Shown here: positions 40,026-50,207 of the stretch, in pieces | How the letters are laid out: every line of letters begins with the position of its first letter | Numbering within the stretch: position 1 is the stretch's first letter | Position numbers and translations under genes: made by a program | Origin: Candidatus Azobacteroides sp. | GTDB taxonomy: Bacteria; Bacteroidota; Bacteroidia; Bacteroidales; Azobacteroidaceae | DNA length: 64,000 nucleotides | Reading direction: 5' to 3' | NCBI GenBank assembly: GCA_009778655.1 | Contig: WRFZ01000178.1 | Span: 1 to 64,000, forward strand | The notes under the pieces: model-generated | What the model was told of the DNA's origin: nothing | What the model saw: the letters and a program-made list of their open reading frames with translations, nothing else | Database searches by the model: none

Positions 40026-40406
40026 TTAACGGTGTTTAATCATTTCGATAATTTCCTTCAAATCCTGCTCCGAAAGTTTTTCTTCCTTGGCAAAGAAACT
40101 GACCATTTCTTTGTAGGAATTTTGAAAATAATTGTTTACGATGCCCGAAACGCGTTGACTTTTGTATTTCTCGGATTTGATTTTCGGGCGATACTCGTAA
40201 GTGTTTCCATACAATTTGGAGCTGAGATAACCTTTGGCTTCCAATTTTTTGATAATCGTGGCGACTGTGGTGTAAGGCGGTTTCGGATCGGGATACATTT
40301 CACGGTAGTCCTTGACAAACCCTTTTCCGAATTGCCATACATACAGCATTAATTGCTCTTCTTGAGGAGTTAACTGTTCCATCTCTTTTGAATTATTTAC
40401 GTTCAT
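40026..40406 (-). CDS. BlaI/MecI/CopY family transcriptional repressor
   Basis: LTPQEEQLMLYVWQFGKGFVKDYREMYPDPKPPYTTVATIIKKLEAKGYL. Confidence 0.92.
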   Translation of the reverse strand: MNVNNSKEMEQLTPQEEQLMLYVWQFGKGFVKDYREMYPDPKPPYTTVATIIKKLEAKGYLSSKLYGNTYEYRPKIKSEKYKSQRVSGIVNNYFQNSYKEMVSFFAKEEKLSEQDLKEIIEMIKHR

Positions 40407-40479
40407 TGCGCAAATCTACGCACTTTGCGTAATATATCCAAATGATTTGCAAATAATTTTACAGAATTAACACAGTTTA

Positions 40480-40508
40480 ACAAAAAATGGCGAGTCAAAC
40501 TCGCCATT
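40480..40508 (-). terminator. Rho-independent terminator downstream of htpG
   Basis: Minus strand AATGGCGAG-TTTGA-CTCGCCATTTTTTG. Confidence 0.85.
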
Positions 40509-40565
40509 ACAGGGTTTTAAGACATTCGGGGTAGGGTAGTCGGTTTCCCGCTTACCCGTTATACA

Positions 40566-42431
40566 TTACAGTTGTTCAAAGCTGCGCTTGATGAATTTAC
40601 TTAAAGCTTCGCCTTTCAACAGTCCGTTGGATAATAAAGCCAAATCCACCATTTGACAGATCGTGTCTTTTGAATTTTCTTTGTCGGCTGTGACTTTTGT
40701 GACCAAAGGCGAATCCAAGTTAACCGTTAAATTATACGACAACGGTAAATCGCCGTAAAAATTCATTCCTCCTTGCATTTCGGACATTTCTTTCATCCGG
40801 CGCATAAATTCGTTTTGCGTAATGGTTACCGGATTTCCTTTTTCACTTAAGTGTTCGAAACCGACAATAAAATCGGTTTTTTCGATGGTCGGAATCGCTG
40901 CTTTGAAAAGTTCGACTAAGGCATTGCGTTCCTCATCGCTCAAGCTGACTGCTTTGTTGTCGCTTTTCTTAATCAGATTATCAATCACATCGCTGTCCAC
41001 CCGGACAAAACGCGATTTTTGAAATTCCTGCTCCAATTTATTCACTAAATGAACATCTAATTGTCCGTCCATCAGTAATACGTCATAGCCACGCTCTTTG
41101 GCTTGTTCGATATAGGCGTATTGCTCGTCTTTATTAGTAGCATACAGATAGATGCAATTTCCGTCTTTATCGGTTTGATTGGCTTCAATCAGCGCTTTGT
41201 ATTCATCAAGCGTGAAAAAAGTATTATCCGTATTCTTCACCAAAGTGAATTTGGACGCCCGTTCGTAGAACTTTTCTTCCGTGATGATTCCGTATTCGAT
41301 AAAGATTTTCAAACTGTCCCATTTATTTTCGAATTGCGCACGGTCGTTTTTGAAAATATCTTCCAAGCGATCGGCTACTTTTTTGGTAATATAAGAAGAT
41401 ATTTTCTTTACATTACTGTCGCTTTGCAAGTAAGAACGGGAAACATTCAAAGGAATATCGGGCGAATCAATGACGCCGTGCAACAAAGTCAGAAATTCCG
41501 GAACGATTCCTTCGACCGAATCCGTGACATAGACTTGATTGCAATACAATTGGATTTTATTTTTTTGCAAGTCAATTCCGCTTTTTACTTTCGGGAAATA
41601 CAGAATACCCGTCAGATTGAACGGATAGTCCACATTTAAATGTATCCAAAATAAAGGATCTTCACTGAACGGATAGAGATCTTTGTAGAAACGAATATAA
41701 TCGTCGTCGGTCAGTTCCGAAGGTTTGCGCGTCCATAAAGGATTCGTTTCATTCAAAATGTTGTCTTCTTCCGTTTCGACGGATTTGCCGTCTTTCCATT
41801 CTGTTTTTTTACCGAAGACGATGGGTACGGGAAGAAAACGACAATATTTTTTCAATAACGATTCGATACGTGATTTTTCAAGAAACTCTTTATTTTCGTC
41901 GTCAATGTGAAGAATAATATCGGTACCGCGATCCGCTTTTTTTGTTTCGCTAAGCGTATATTCGGGCGAACCGTCGCATTCCCATTTGATAGCCGCAGCT
42001 CCTTCTTGATAAGACTGAGTGATGATTTCCACTCGCTTGGATACCATAAAAGCCGAATAAAAACCCAAGCCGAAATGGCCGATCATCGCATTCGCATCTT
42101 TTTTGTATTTATCCAAAAAATCGTTGGCGCTTGAAAATGCAATCTGGTTAATATATTTTTCAATTTCTTCGGCGGTCATTCCTATGCCCCGGTCGGAGAT
42201 TGTCAGTGTTTTTTTCTTTTCATTGAGGCTTATTCGGATGCTTACATCACCGATTTCACCTTTTAATTCACCGACCGACGCCAAGGTTTTCAATTTTTGA
42301 GTGGCATCAACTGCATTTGAAACTAATTCGCGAAGAAAGATTTCGTGATCGCTGTATAAAAACTTTTTAATAATCGGAAAAATGTTCTCGGTCGTAACTC
42401 CGATATGACCGCTTTGCTTCTCTGTACTCAT
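40566..42431 (-). CDS. htpG: Molecular chaperone HtpG (Hsp90)
   Basis: FLRELVSNAVDAT, ISDRGIGMT, IGHFGLGFYSAFMV. Confidence 0.97.
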   Translation of the reverse strand: MSTEKQSGHIGVTTENIFPIIKKFLYSDHEIFLRELVSNAVDATQKLKTLASVGELKGEIGDVSIRISLNEKKKTLTISDRGIGMTAEEIEKYINQIAFSSANDFLDKYKKDANAMIGHFGLGFYSAFMVSKRVEIITQSYQEGAAAIKWECDGSPEYTLSETKKADRGTDIILHIDDENKEFLEKSRIESLLKKYCRFLPVPIVFGKKTEWKDGKSVETEEDNILNETNPLWTRKPSELTDDDYIRFYKDLYPFSEDPLFWIHLNVDYPFNLTGILYFPKVKSGIDLQKNKIQLYCNQVYVTDSVEGIVPEFLTLLHGVIDSPDIPLNVSRSYLQSDSNVKKISSYITKKVADRLEDIFKNDRAQFENKWDSLKIFIEYGIITEEKFYERASKFTLVKNTDNTFFTLDEYKALIEANQTDKDGNCIYLYATNKDEQYAYIEQAKERGYDVLLMDGQLDVHLVNKLEQEFQKSRFVRVDSDVIDNLIKKSDNKAVSLSDEERNALVELFKAAIPTIEKTDFIVGFEHLSEKGNPVTITQNEFMRRMKEMSEMQGGMNFYGDLPLSYNLTVNLDSPLVTKVTADKENSKDTICQMVDLALLSNGLLKGEALSKFIKRSFEQL

Positions 42432-42506
42432 ATTTTTATCTTTTTAATTTTGTCGTTTATAAAATAATGAAACGCAAAGAAGCAAACAAAAAAAATGCCG
42501 GTCCGA

Positions 42507-45056
42507 TTATACTGACATTTTGTCGTGAACAAGTTCTGTTTTCATTTTTTTATTTTCTTCATCATAATCAATGCGAATAGTATCGCCTTCTTTGGCAGAA
42601 GATTGAATAATCATTTCCGCTAATTCGTCTTCGAGGTATTTTTGAATCGCCCGTTTCAGCGGACGTGCGCCAAATTGTATGTCATAGCCTTTGGATGCAA
42701 TAAACGCTTTGGTTTTTTCCGTAATTTCGAGAGAATATCCCAACGATTGCACCCGTTGATAAAATTCGCTTAGTTCAAGATCTATTATCTTATAAATGGC
42801 TTCTTTATCCAATTGATCGAAATAAATAACATCGTCCACGCGGTTCATAAATTCGGGAGCAAACGTTTTGCTGAGCGCTTTTTGAATCACTCCGCGTGAA
42901 AATTCTTTATCGTCGGTTACCGAAGTATTAGTCGTAAAACCGATTCCTCGACCGAAATCTTTCAATTGACGGGTTCCGACATTGGAAGTCATGATAACAA
43001 GGGTATTCTTGAAATCAATCCGACGCCCGAAACTGTCTGTCAAACGACCTTCATCCATCACCTGCAATAAGAGGTTAAATACATCGGGATGCGCTTTTTC
43101 GATTTCATCCAAAAGTACTACCGAATACGGTTTACGGCGTACTTTTTCGGTCAATTGTCCGCCTTCTTCATAGCCGACATAGCCCGGAGGAGCTCCGATC
43201 AAGCGCGAGACGGTGAATTTTTCCATAAATTCGCTCATATCAATGCGTATCAAGGCATCTGCCGAATCAAACAGGTATTCGGCTAAGATTTTTGCCAAAT
43301 ACGTTTTTCCGACGCCGGTCGGTCCTAAGAACATAAATGTTCCGATGGGTTTTTTGGGATCTTTCAATCCGATACGGTTTCGTTGGATGGCTTTAACCAC
43401 TTTGTCAACCGCTTCATCTTGGCCGATAATTTTAGATTTGAGTACGTTACCCATTTCTTTCAATTTTTGATTTTCGGCTTGAGCGACTCGCTGTACGGGA
43501 ATGCCCGACATCATGGCAACTACTTCCGCTATTTTTTCTTCATCCACAATTTGACGATTTTCCTGCAATTCCTCTTCCCATTTTGTTTTTGAAGATTCCA
43601 ATCGGAGTAATAATTGCCGTTCTTTATCGCGATAGCCCGCGGCTAATTCAAAATTTTGCGATTTAACTGCCTGTAATTTATTTTGTTTAACCGCTTCAAT
43701 CTGCACTTCCAATTCTTCAATGGTTTTAGGGACGACAATATTGGAAATGTGCATACGCGAACCCGCTTCGTCCAATGCATCAATCGCTTTGTCCGGAAAA
43801 TTTCGGTCGCTGATGTAGCGATCGGTCAAATAGACGCAAGCGCGAATAGCATCGGGAGTATAAACCACATTGTGGTGTTCTTCGTATCGTTCTTTAATAT
43901 TTTCAAGGATTTGCAGGGTTTCTTCCACCGTGGTCGGATCAACCACTATTTTCTGAAAACGACGTTCCAAAGCGCCGTCTTTTTCAATGCTTTTGCGATA
44001 TTCGTCAAGCGTAGTCGCGCCGATACATTGAATTTCTCCCCGTGCAAGCGCCGGTTTCAGCATGTTGGCGGCATCCATCGAACCGGACGCCCCTCCGGCG
44101 CCGACAATGGTATGCAATTCATCTATAAAAAGAATAACATTCGGATTTTTTGATAATTCATTCAAAATGGATTTGATGCGTTCTTCGAATTGTCCTCTGT
44201 ATTTGGTGCCGGCGACAATAGCCGCCATATCCAAGTTAACGACTCGTTTGTCGAACAAGATACGCGATACTTTCCGTTGGGTGATACGCAATGCCAAACC
44301 TTCGACAATAGCGGATTTTCCTACGCCCGGTTCGCCGATTAACACCGGATTGTTTTTTTTCCGACGACTCAAAATTTGCGCCAATCGTTCGATTTCCTTT
44401 TCCCGTCCGACAATCGGATCCAAGCGGTTTTCTTCCGCAGCTTTTGTTAAATCCGTACTGAAACTGTCAATAATGGGCGTATCGCTGTTTTTGTTTCCTT
44501 GAGGAGTGTTGGTTCGGGAAGTTTCTTTCTTTTGAGCAAAATTATCAAAATCCTCGTCATCCTCGTCTCCCGTAAAGCCGGCGCCCATTTTGGGCTGAGT
44601 CGTGATTTTTTGTTTATTATTGGTTACGTTTTCCGTAAGCAAATCATACACCTTTTGATAGTTGATCGAATGTTGTTCCAGAATCCGAAAAGCAATTGAC
44701 TTGGTATCTTTCAGAATAGCAAGCAATAAATGCTCGGTATCGGTTTCGTGACTGTTCAAGTTAATTGATTCCAAAACACTGATGCGAAGTAAATTTTCAA
44801 CGCTTTTATCAATGGTTAATTGATTTTCGGAAATCGGACCGCTTTCTTCGAACAACTCCTTGTCAATCGCCAATTTCAATTCATTAGTATCAATCCCTAA
44901 CAAATGAATAATGTGTGACGCGTTGTTGTGTTTGTCACGTAATATTCCCAGTAAAATATGTTCGATTCCTACGCAAGTATTATTCAAACGACCTGCTTCT
45001 TCTCGGCTGAACAGGAGAATATTTTTTACGCCGGTGGAAAAATTTTTCTTAATCAT
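42507..45056 (-). CDS. clpC: ATP-dependent Clp protease ATP-binding subunit ClpC
   Basis: Clp N repeats, two AAA+ modules (GEPGVGKSA, GPTGVGKT), UVR-like middle segment. Confidence 0.95.
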   Translation of the reverse strand: MIKKNFSTGVKNILLFSREEAGRLNNTCVGIEHILLGILRDKHNNASHIIHLLGIDTNELKLAIDKELFEESGPISENQLTIDKSVENLLRISVLESINLNSHETDTEHLLLAILKDTKSIAFRILEQHSINYQKVYDLLTENVTNNKQKITTQPKMGAGFTGDEDDEDFDNFAQKKETSRTNTPQGNKNSDTPIIDSFSTDLTKAAEENRLDPIVGREKEIERLAQILSRRKKNNPVLIGEPGVGKSAIVEGLALRITQRKVSRILFDKRVVNLDMAAIVAGTKYRGQFEERIKSILNELSKNPNVILFIDELHTIVGAGGASGSMDAANMLKPALARGEIQCIGATTLDEYRKSIEKDGALERRFQKIVVDPTTVEETLQILENIKERYEEHHNVVYTPDAIRACVYLTDRYISDRNFPDKAIDALDEAGSRMHISNIVVPKTIEELEVQIEAVKQNKLQAVKSQNFELAAGYRDKERQLLLRLESSKTKWEEELQENRQIVDEEKIAEVVAMMSGIPVQRVAQAENQKLKEMGNVLKSKIIGQDEAVDKVVKAIQRNRIGLKDPKKPIGTFMFLGPTGVGKTYLAKILAEYLFDSADALIRIDMSEFMEKFTVSRLIGAPPGYVGYEEGGQLTEKVRRKPYSVVLLDEIEKAHPDVFNLLLQVMDEGRLTDSFGRRIDFKNTLVIMTSNVGTRQLKDFGRGIGFTTNTSVTDDKEFSRGVIQKALSKTFAPEFMNRVDDVIYFDQLDKEAIYKIIDLELSEFYQRVQSLGYSLEITEKTKAFIASKGYDIQFGARPLKRAIQKYLEDELAEMIIQSSAKEGDTIRIDYDEENKKMKTELVHDKMSV

Positions 45057-45209
45057 TTTTTATTCCTTCTTTTTCGTTACAAAGATATAAATCTTCTCTT
45101 AAATTATCTTCAAAATATATGCCAATTATATATAAATTGTCTAAATGGCATAGAAATAAAAGTAAAAGGGTTCAGAAAAAATTTGTAAATTTGCACGAAA
45201 ATAAGAATA

Positions 45210-46832
45210 GTGAAACTGATTTCATTTTTTTTACCGTTTGTCCTCCTTTTCTTTGCTGATTCTTTGCAATCGCAAGAAACAAAGATGTATCGCTTGTATT
45301 TGAAAGACAAGGGTAATCCGTCTTTTTCACCGGCAAAACCGGACGATTTTCTTTCATTGAAATCCATCGAACGCCGGAAGCGGCAAAATTTATCGGTTGA
45401 TGATTTTGACCTTCCTTTAGATATTGCCTATTTGGAGGCGATTACAGAAACCGGAGCAACGATTCGAACTTTCAGCAAATGGGTGGAAACCGTTGTGGTT
45501 CAATTGACAGACTCGGAAACGCTTTCCCGCGTGGAAAATTTACCTTTCATTGACTCCTTGTGTTGCGTTTGGGAAGGAACTTTACCGGAAAGAACGGATA
45601 TTCGACCGGATATTCGGTTCGATTCGGATGTTCGGCAAAATACGATTAACAGCTACGGAGTCGGTTTCACCCAAGTTGCTTTGAATAACGGGCATCTGTT
45701 GCACGATGCGGGTTTTCGGGGAAAAGGAATGACTATCGCAGTTCTGGACGGCGGTTTTCTCCATGCAGATGAAATCGAATATTTCAATCGGGAACAAATT
45801 AAAGAAGTTAAGACCTTCAGCCACGAAGTAAACGATGCTTTACGCGACGGTTCCGATCACGGTACCCGAGTGCTTTCCTGTATGCTGTCCGATAAATCCG
45901 GAGAATTGATCGGAACGGCGCCGGAAGCGGATTATTATCTCTTTCGAACAGAAGTGGTGAACGGAGAATATCCGGTAGAAGAAGATTATTGGATAGCCGC
46001 GCTTGAATATGCCGATAGTATCGGAGTTGATGTCGTTACCAGTTCATTGGGATATTTTGAGTTCGATGATTCCGAGATGAACCACAATCAAGGGCAATTA
46101 GATGGAAGGACCGCTTCGATCAGCCGAGCTGCCGATAGGGCCGCTTCAAGAGGACTGTTATTATTTAACTCGGCAGGGAACGAGGGGGCAAACAGTTGGA
46201 AGAAAATAAATTTCCCGGCCGATGCAGAGCATATTATTACTGTAGGAAGCGTTGACGGCGATTCGGTTCGTTCTTCATTTTCATCGCTGGGTCTTACTGC
46301 CGACAATCGGATAAAACCCGATTTGATGGCGATGGGTTCTCAAGCTTGCGTCGTGGACGGTTCCGGCCAAATTATTCAATCGAACGGCACTTCGTATTCA
46401 ACGCCGATTCTGGCCGGTTTAGCCGCTTGCCTGTGGGAAGCGTCGTCCGATTTAAATAGTTATGCAATGTTGGATTTGCTTCGCGAAACAGGGAATCATT
46501 TTCAAAATCCGGATTCGTTGACGGGCTACGGAATCGCGGATGTATATAAGGCTTATCTTCAACAACGAACCGGTATTCAACCGATAGCCGGTTTAACTGA
46601 TCCGATTTATATTTCGATCAATCCTTTCGATAATCGTTTGTATGTTAACTTAGCCGATTCGGAACAATACAATCGGTGCGTATTGAATATTTATACCACT
46701 TTGGGTAATCGAATATTAACGGTTTCGAATTTATCGGGTTCAATTGATATTTCTTCTTTACCGAAAGGAGTTTATATTGTTTGTTTGCGAATCGGAGATA
46801 AACAATGGGTACGAAAATTCGTTAAAAACTGA
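45210..46832 (+). CDS. S8 (subtilisin-like) serine protease with T9SS C-terminal domain; GTG start
   Basis: MTIAVLDGGF, GSDHGTRVLSCM, NGTSYSTPILAGLAA; signal peptide; C-terminal sorting domain; -7 TAAATTTG at 45186-45193. Confidence 0.92.
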   Translation: MKLISFFLPFVLLFFADSLQSQETKMYRLYLKDKGNPSFSPAKPDDFLSLKSIERRKRQNLSVDDFDLPLDIAYLEAITETGATIRTFSKWVETVVVQLTDSETLSRVENLPFIDSLCCVWEGTLPERTDIRPDIRFDSDVRQNTINSYGVGFTQVALNNGHLLHDAGFRGKGMTIAVLDGGFLHADEIEYFNREQIKEVKTFSHEVNDALRDGSDHGTRVLSCMLSDKSGELIGTAPEADYYLFRTEVVNGEYPVEEDYWIAALEYADSIGVDVVTSSLGYFEFDDSEMNHNQGQLDGRTASISRAADRAASRGLLLFNSAGNEGANSWKKINFPADAEHIITVGSVDGDSVRSSFSSLGLTADNRIKPDLMAMGSQACVVDGSGQIIQSNGTSYSTPILAGLAACLWEASSDLNSYAMLDLLRETGNHFQNPDSLTGYGIADVYKAYLQQRTGIQPIAGLTDPIYISINPFDNRLYVNLADSEQYNRCVLNIYTTLGNRILTVSNLSGSIDISSLPKGVYIVCLRIGDKQWVRKFVKN

Positions 46833-46835
46833 TCC

Positions 46836-48083
46836 ATGGATTTTTTAACGCTTTCCCAATTAAATACCCGTATCGGAAGAGAAATAAAGGATGCTTTTCC
46901 GGCAACTTATTGGGTAATGGCAGAAACGTCTGACGTTCGCGTTAATAACGGGCATTGTTATCTGGAACTCATAGAAAAAAGTCCGATAAACAACAGTTTG
47001 ATTGCCAAAGCGCGGGGGTATATTTGGGCAAACACGTTTGAATTGATAAAGCCGTATTTCGAACAAATCACCGGCCGAGATTTCACCTCCGGCTTGAAGA
47101 TATTGGTTAATGTTTCCGTTGATTTTCACTCGGTTTACGGTTACGGATTGAATATTTGCGATATTGAACCGAGTTACACTTTGGGCGATTTACAAGCGCG
47201 AAGACAAGCCATTCTTCGACAATTGGAAGAAGAAGGGATTCTTACGTTAAACAAAGAATTGGAAATGCCTTATTTTCCGCAGCGAATTGCCGTTATTTCT
47301 TCGGCGACGGCTGCCGGATATGAAGATTTTTGTCGCCATTTGACGGATAATCGTCAAGGTTTTGTATTTTATTCGCGACTTTTTCCTGCCGTTATGCAAG
47401 GAGAACAAACTGCGTCGTCAATAATATCGGCTTTGGATAAATTATTTGAATACAAAGATTTATTTGATGTTGCCGTTATTATTCGAGGAGGTGGCGCCAC
47501 TTCCGATTTATCGGCTTTCGATTCGTATGAATTAGCCGCCAACTGCGCTCAGTTTCCGTTGCCGATTATTACCGGAATCGGCCACGAACGGGATGATACC
47601 GTTTTGGATTTTATTGCGTTTCACCGAGCGAAAACGCCTACGGCTGTTGCCGATTTTCTGATTGAACAAATGGAAGAGACGGCATCCGTTTTATTCGATT
47701 GCCAAGAAAGTATCCGAAAGAATACGCTTGTTATTTTAGAATCTTTCAATGAAAAGCTGAAAATGTTGACCGCTCATTTACCGTTTTTTGCACGGAATCT
47801 GCTCGAAAAGGAACAATCATCCATGGAAATGCTTCGGTTGAAAATTCGTAACGACGCAGTACAAATGATTTTGAATCAAGAAGCGCAACTCAAAGAAAAA
47901 GAATCATTCTTTCGATTCTCTTCGCCGGATTATATTCTCGCCAAAGGCTATTCAATCACATTAAAAAACGGAAAAGCGGTTAAATCGGCAAAAGAATTAT
48001 TTCATGGCGACGTTGTTGAAACGGTTTTAGCGGAAGGAAGAGTGAAAAGCGTCGTAACAAATACCTTGCCCGTCAGTCTTTAA
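46836..48083 (+). CDS. xseA: Exodeoxyribonuclease VII large subunit
   Basis: VWVMAETSDVRVNNGHCYLEL-like OB fold; DVAVIIRGGGATSDLSAFDSYELA; GIGHERDDTVLD. Confidence 0.95.
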   Translation: MDFLTLSQLNTRIGREIKDAFPATYWVMAETSDVRVNNGHCYLELIEKSPINNSLIAKARGYIWANTFELIKPYFEQITGRDFTSGLKILVNVSVDFHSVYGYGLNICDIEPSYTLGDLQARRQAILRQLEEEGILTLNKELEMPYFPQRIAVISSATAAGYEDFCRHLTDNRQGFVFYSRLFPAVMQGEQTASSIISALDKLFEYKDLFDVAVIIRGGGATSDLSAFDSYELAANCAQFPLPIITGIGHERDDTVLDFIAFHRAKTPTAVADFLIEQMEETASVLFDCQESIRKNTLVILESFNEKLKMLTAHLPFFARNLLEKEQSSMEMLRLKIRNDAVQMILNQEAQLKEKESFFRFSSPDYILAKGYSITLKNGKAVKSAKELFHGDVVETVLAEGRVKSVVTNTLPVSL

Positions 48084-49185
48084 ACTGCAAATAGCACCAA
48101 AGCGGATAATGGTCGGAACTTTTCAGCTTTCCTACCGTACAATTGTAGGATTGGATATTTTTACTGTGCAAAATATAGTCAATACGGAACAAAAAACGGT
48201 ATTTATTGTAAGTTATTCCCAATCCGAAACCGCTGTCAACAAAAGCGTCGCGAAGATTACCTTTGATTTTATGGCGGGCGTATGAAATGGGGGTATCGTT
48301 AAAATCTCCGCACACAATAATATAGGGATTTTCGTTTTCTTTGATGATTTGAGATATAATCTGCGCTTGACCGGCTCGGGCTTTAAACGCCGGCGTCAAG
48401 CGTTTAGTCATCGTTTGAGTGAAAGCGTCTAACGACTGAGTATCCGGTTCTTTGGTCAGTTGATAATAATTGCTTCGTTCTTCCCTTGATAATTTATTGG
48501 ATTCCAAATGATTATTAATTAAAGTCACTCGCTTTCCCCGTATGTCCAATTCGGTTATAAACGATCCGTTGTAAGCGCTCTCATAAGGGACTTTTTGCAT
48601 TGACAAAATCGGAAATCGGGAAAAAATGGCCAAACCGAAATCTTGACTTTTATAAGGAAATTGCAAAGGATAAGCATAATAGTAGGGATATTTCTCCATC
48701 GCATTCTTTATATTATCTTCCGTCAATAAAGTCGTATTGCTTTTTGAAGCGCCAAACTCTTGAATGCAAACAATATCGGCGTCGTTTTCTATGATGTATT
48801 GGATAATTTTATTCGGCGGATCTCCCGGATCGTTTTTCGACAAATTATTAAAACGCATAACATTATATGTCAGAATTTTAATAGCGTCTTCCGGAATCTT
48901 TTCGGTTTGTTTGTGCAAGGGACAATACGTATAAACGGCGCCTCCGCAGATGCAAAAAACGACCAAGTGCAACAAAGCCTGTTTCCACTGTTTGAAAAAT
49001 AGCCAAGCCAAAAATACAGCGATATTCCCGATAAAAATAAATGGGAAAAATAAACCCAAATACGAGGGAAGGACAAAGCGATAAGGAGAAATATATCCCG
49101 AAAAAGCGGATAATAATAAACACATAAGCACAAGTGCATTAAGTGTTTGAAGAACGATCCAAAAAAATTTTTTCAAAGGTTTCAT
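48073..49185 (-). CDS. Endonuclease/exonuclease/phosphatase family membrane-anchored protein
   Basis: ILTYNVMRF, DIVCIQEFG, NNHLES, VCGDFNDTPIS, SSDHYPL. Confidence 0.93.
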   Translation of the reverse strand: MKPLKKFFWIVLQTLNALVLMCLLLSAFSGYISPYRFVLPSYLGLFFPFIFIGNIAVFLAWLFFKQWKQALLHLVVFCICGGAVYTYCPLHKQTEKIPEDAIKILTYNVMRFNNLSKNDPGDPPNKIIQYIIENDADIVCIQEFGASKSNTTLLTEDNIKNAMEKYPYYYAYPLQFPYKSQDFGLAIFSRFPILSMQKVPYESAYNGSFITELDIRGKRVTLINNHLESNKLSREERSNYYQLTKEPDTQSLDAFTQTMTKRLTPAFKARAGQAQIISQIIKENENPYIIVCGDFNDTPISYARHKIKGNLRDAFVDSGFGLGITYNKYRFLFRIDYILHSKNIQSYNCTVGKLKSSDHYPLWCYLQFKD

Positions 49186-49190
49186 TTTCG

Positions 49191-50057
49191 TTATTTTTTA
49201 CTTGCATCAAAAAGTTTCTTTTTTTCTTCTTCCGACAGGCTGTTGTATCCGGAATATTTGATTTTCTCCAAAATATGATCAATTTTTTTACTCTCTTCGG
49301 CTTTTCGTGCATTGTAATCCCAATCATTTTCCGGTCGTTTATGCACGGTCATTTTGGGTTTCTTGTTAAAAAAATCCTTTATCTTTTTCGTCCACGATCG
49401 GTTTCCCGAATTTCCCGATCGGAAATTACCGTTGTTTTTTCTCCAATAAAGAATCAAAATAATACCGAACAACATTCCGCCCAAATGAGCGAAATGCGCG
49501 ACATTGTCTCCCGAACGATCGGCAATGCCCATTGACAATTCAAGCAATCCGTAGCCGATTACCAAATATTTGGCTTTAATCGGGAAAGGGATGGGAATAA
49601 TCATCAAAGGCGCATTCGGAAAAATCATACCGAATGCCAGCAAAATACCGAAAACCGCTCCCGATGCACCGATTGTAACGGAATAAATATCTTGAAAATA
49701 GCAAACAGCCAATTGAATCAATCCGGCGCCGATGCCCGTTACCATATAATAAGTAAAAAAACGCGAGGGGCCCCAGTAGCTTTCCAACACTCTGCCGAAC
49801 ATATACAAGGCAAACATATTGAAAAATAAATGAAAAAACTCGGTATGCGTAAATTGATAAGTAATCAATTGATAAAAAGAAAAGCGTTGATAAAAATAAA
49901 AGCCTCCGTGATTTAAATCGTGCAACCCTAAAATATCGGCAAGCGGCAGTTGCTTAAAAAGATTGCAAGCCGCCCATACAATAAGATTGATAATCAGAAG
50001 GTTTCTTGTAACAACCGGGATTCCGCCGTAAAAGCTGTTATTGGAATTATTAAACAT
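49191..50057 (-). CDS. Rhomboid family intramembrane serine protease
   Basis: GASGAVFGILLAFGMIFP, HFAHLGGMLFG; ATG at 50057 preferred because the track start (50081, TTG) lies within a TATCTTTG -7 element (50079-50086). Confidence 0.93.
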   Translation of the reverse strand: MFNNSNNSFYGGIPVVTRNLLIINLIVWAACNLFKQLPLADILGLHDLNHGGFYFYQRFSFYQLITYQFTHTEFFHLFFNMFALYMFGRVLESYWGPSRFFTYYMVTGIGAGLIQLAVCYFQDIYSVTIGASGAVFGILLAFGMIFPNAPLMIIPIPFPIKAKYLVIGYGLLELSMGIADRSGDNVAHFAHLGGMLFGIILILYWRKNNGNFRSGNSGNRSWTKKIKDFFNKKPKMTVHKRPENDWDYNARKAEESKKIDHILEKIKYSGYNSLSEEEKKKLFDASKK

Positions 50058-50094
50058 ATTGCTATTTAATTTTGCCGGCAAAGATACAATAATA

Positions 50095-50147
50095 ATTATG
50101 AATTATGAATTATAAATTATGAATTATAAATTATAAATTATGAATTG
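50095..50147. repeat. AT-rich GAATTAT-type tandem repeat in a divergent promoter region
   Basis: attatgaattatgaattataaattatgaattataaattataaattatgaatt. Confidence 0.8.
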
Positions 50148-50178
50148 TTTGTGAGACCAAATAAATATTGTACTTTTG
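50148..50178 (+). promoter_or_regulatory. Bacteroidetes-type promoter TTTG-N19-TACTTTTG for the glycan gene cluster
   Basis: TTTG 50148-50151, TACTTTTG 50171-50178. Confidence 0.65.
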
Positions 50179-50207
50179 CCGCAAATAAAAAATGTTTTGC
50201 ATAGCTT

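Noticed and set aside
43683-44502. Plus-strand ORFs (156 and 146 aa) opposite clpC
   Set aside because: Overlap each other and lie antisense to ClpC; low-complexity composition.
40566-45056. htpG-clpC adjacency as a novel stress island
   Set aside because: Two ordinary chaperone genes on the same strand; nothing in the sequence suggests a special system.
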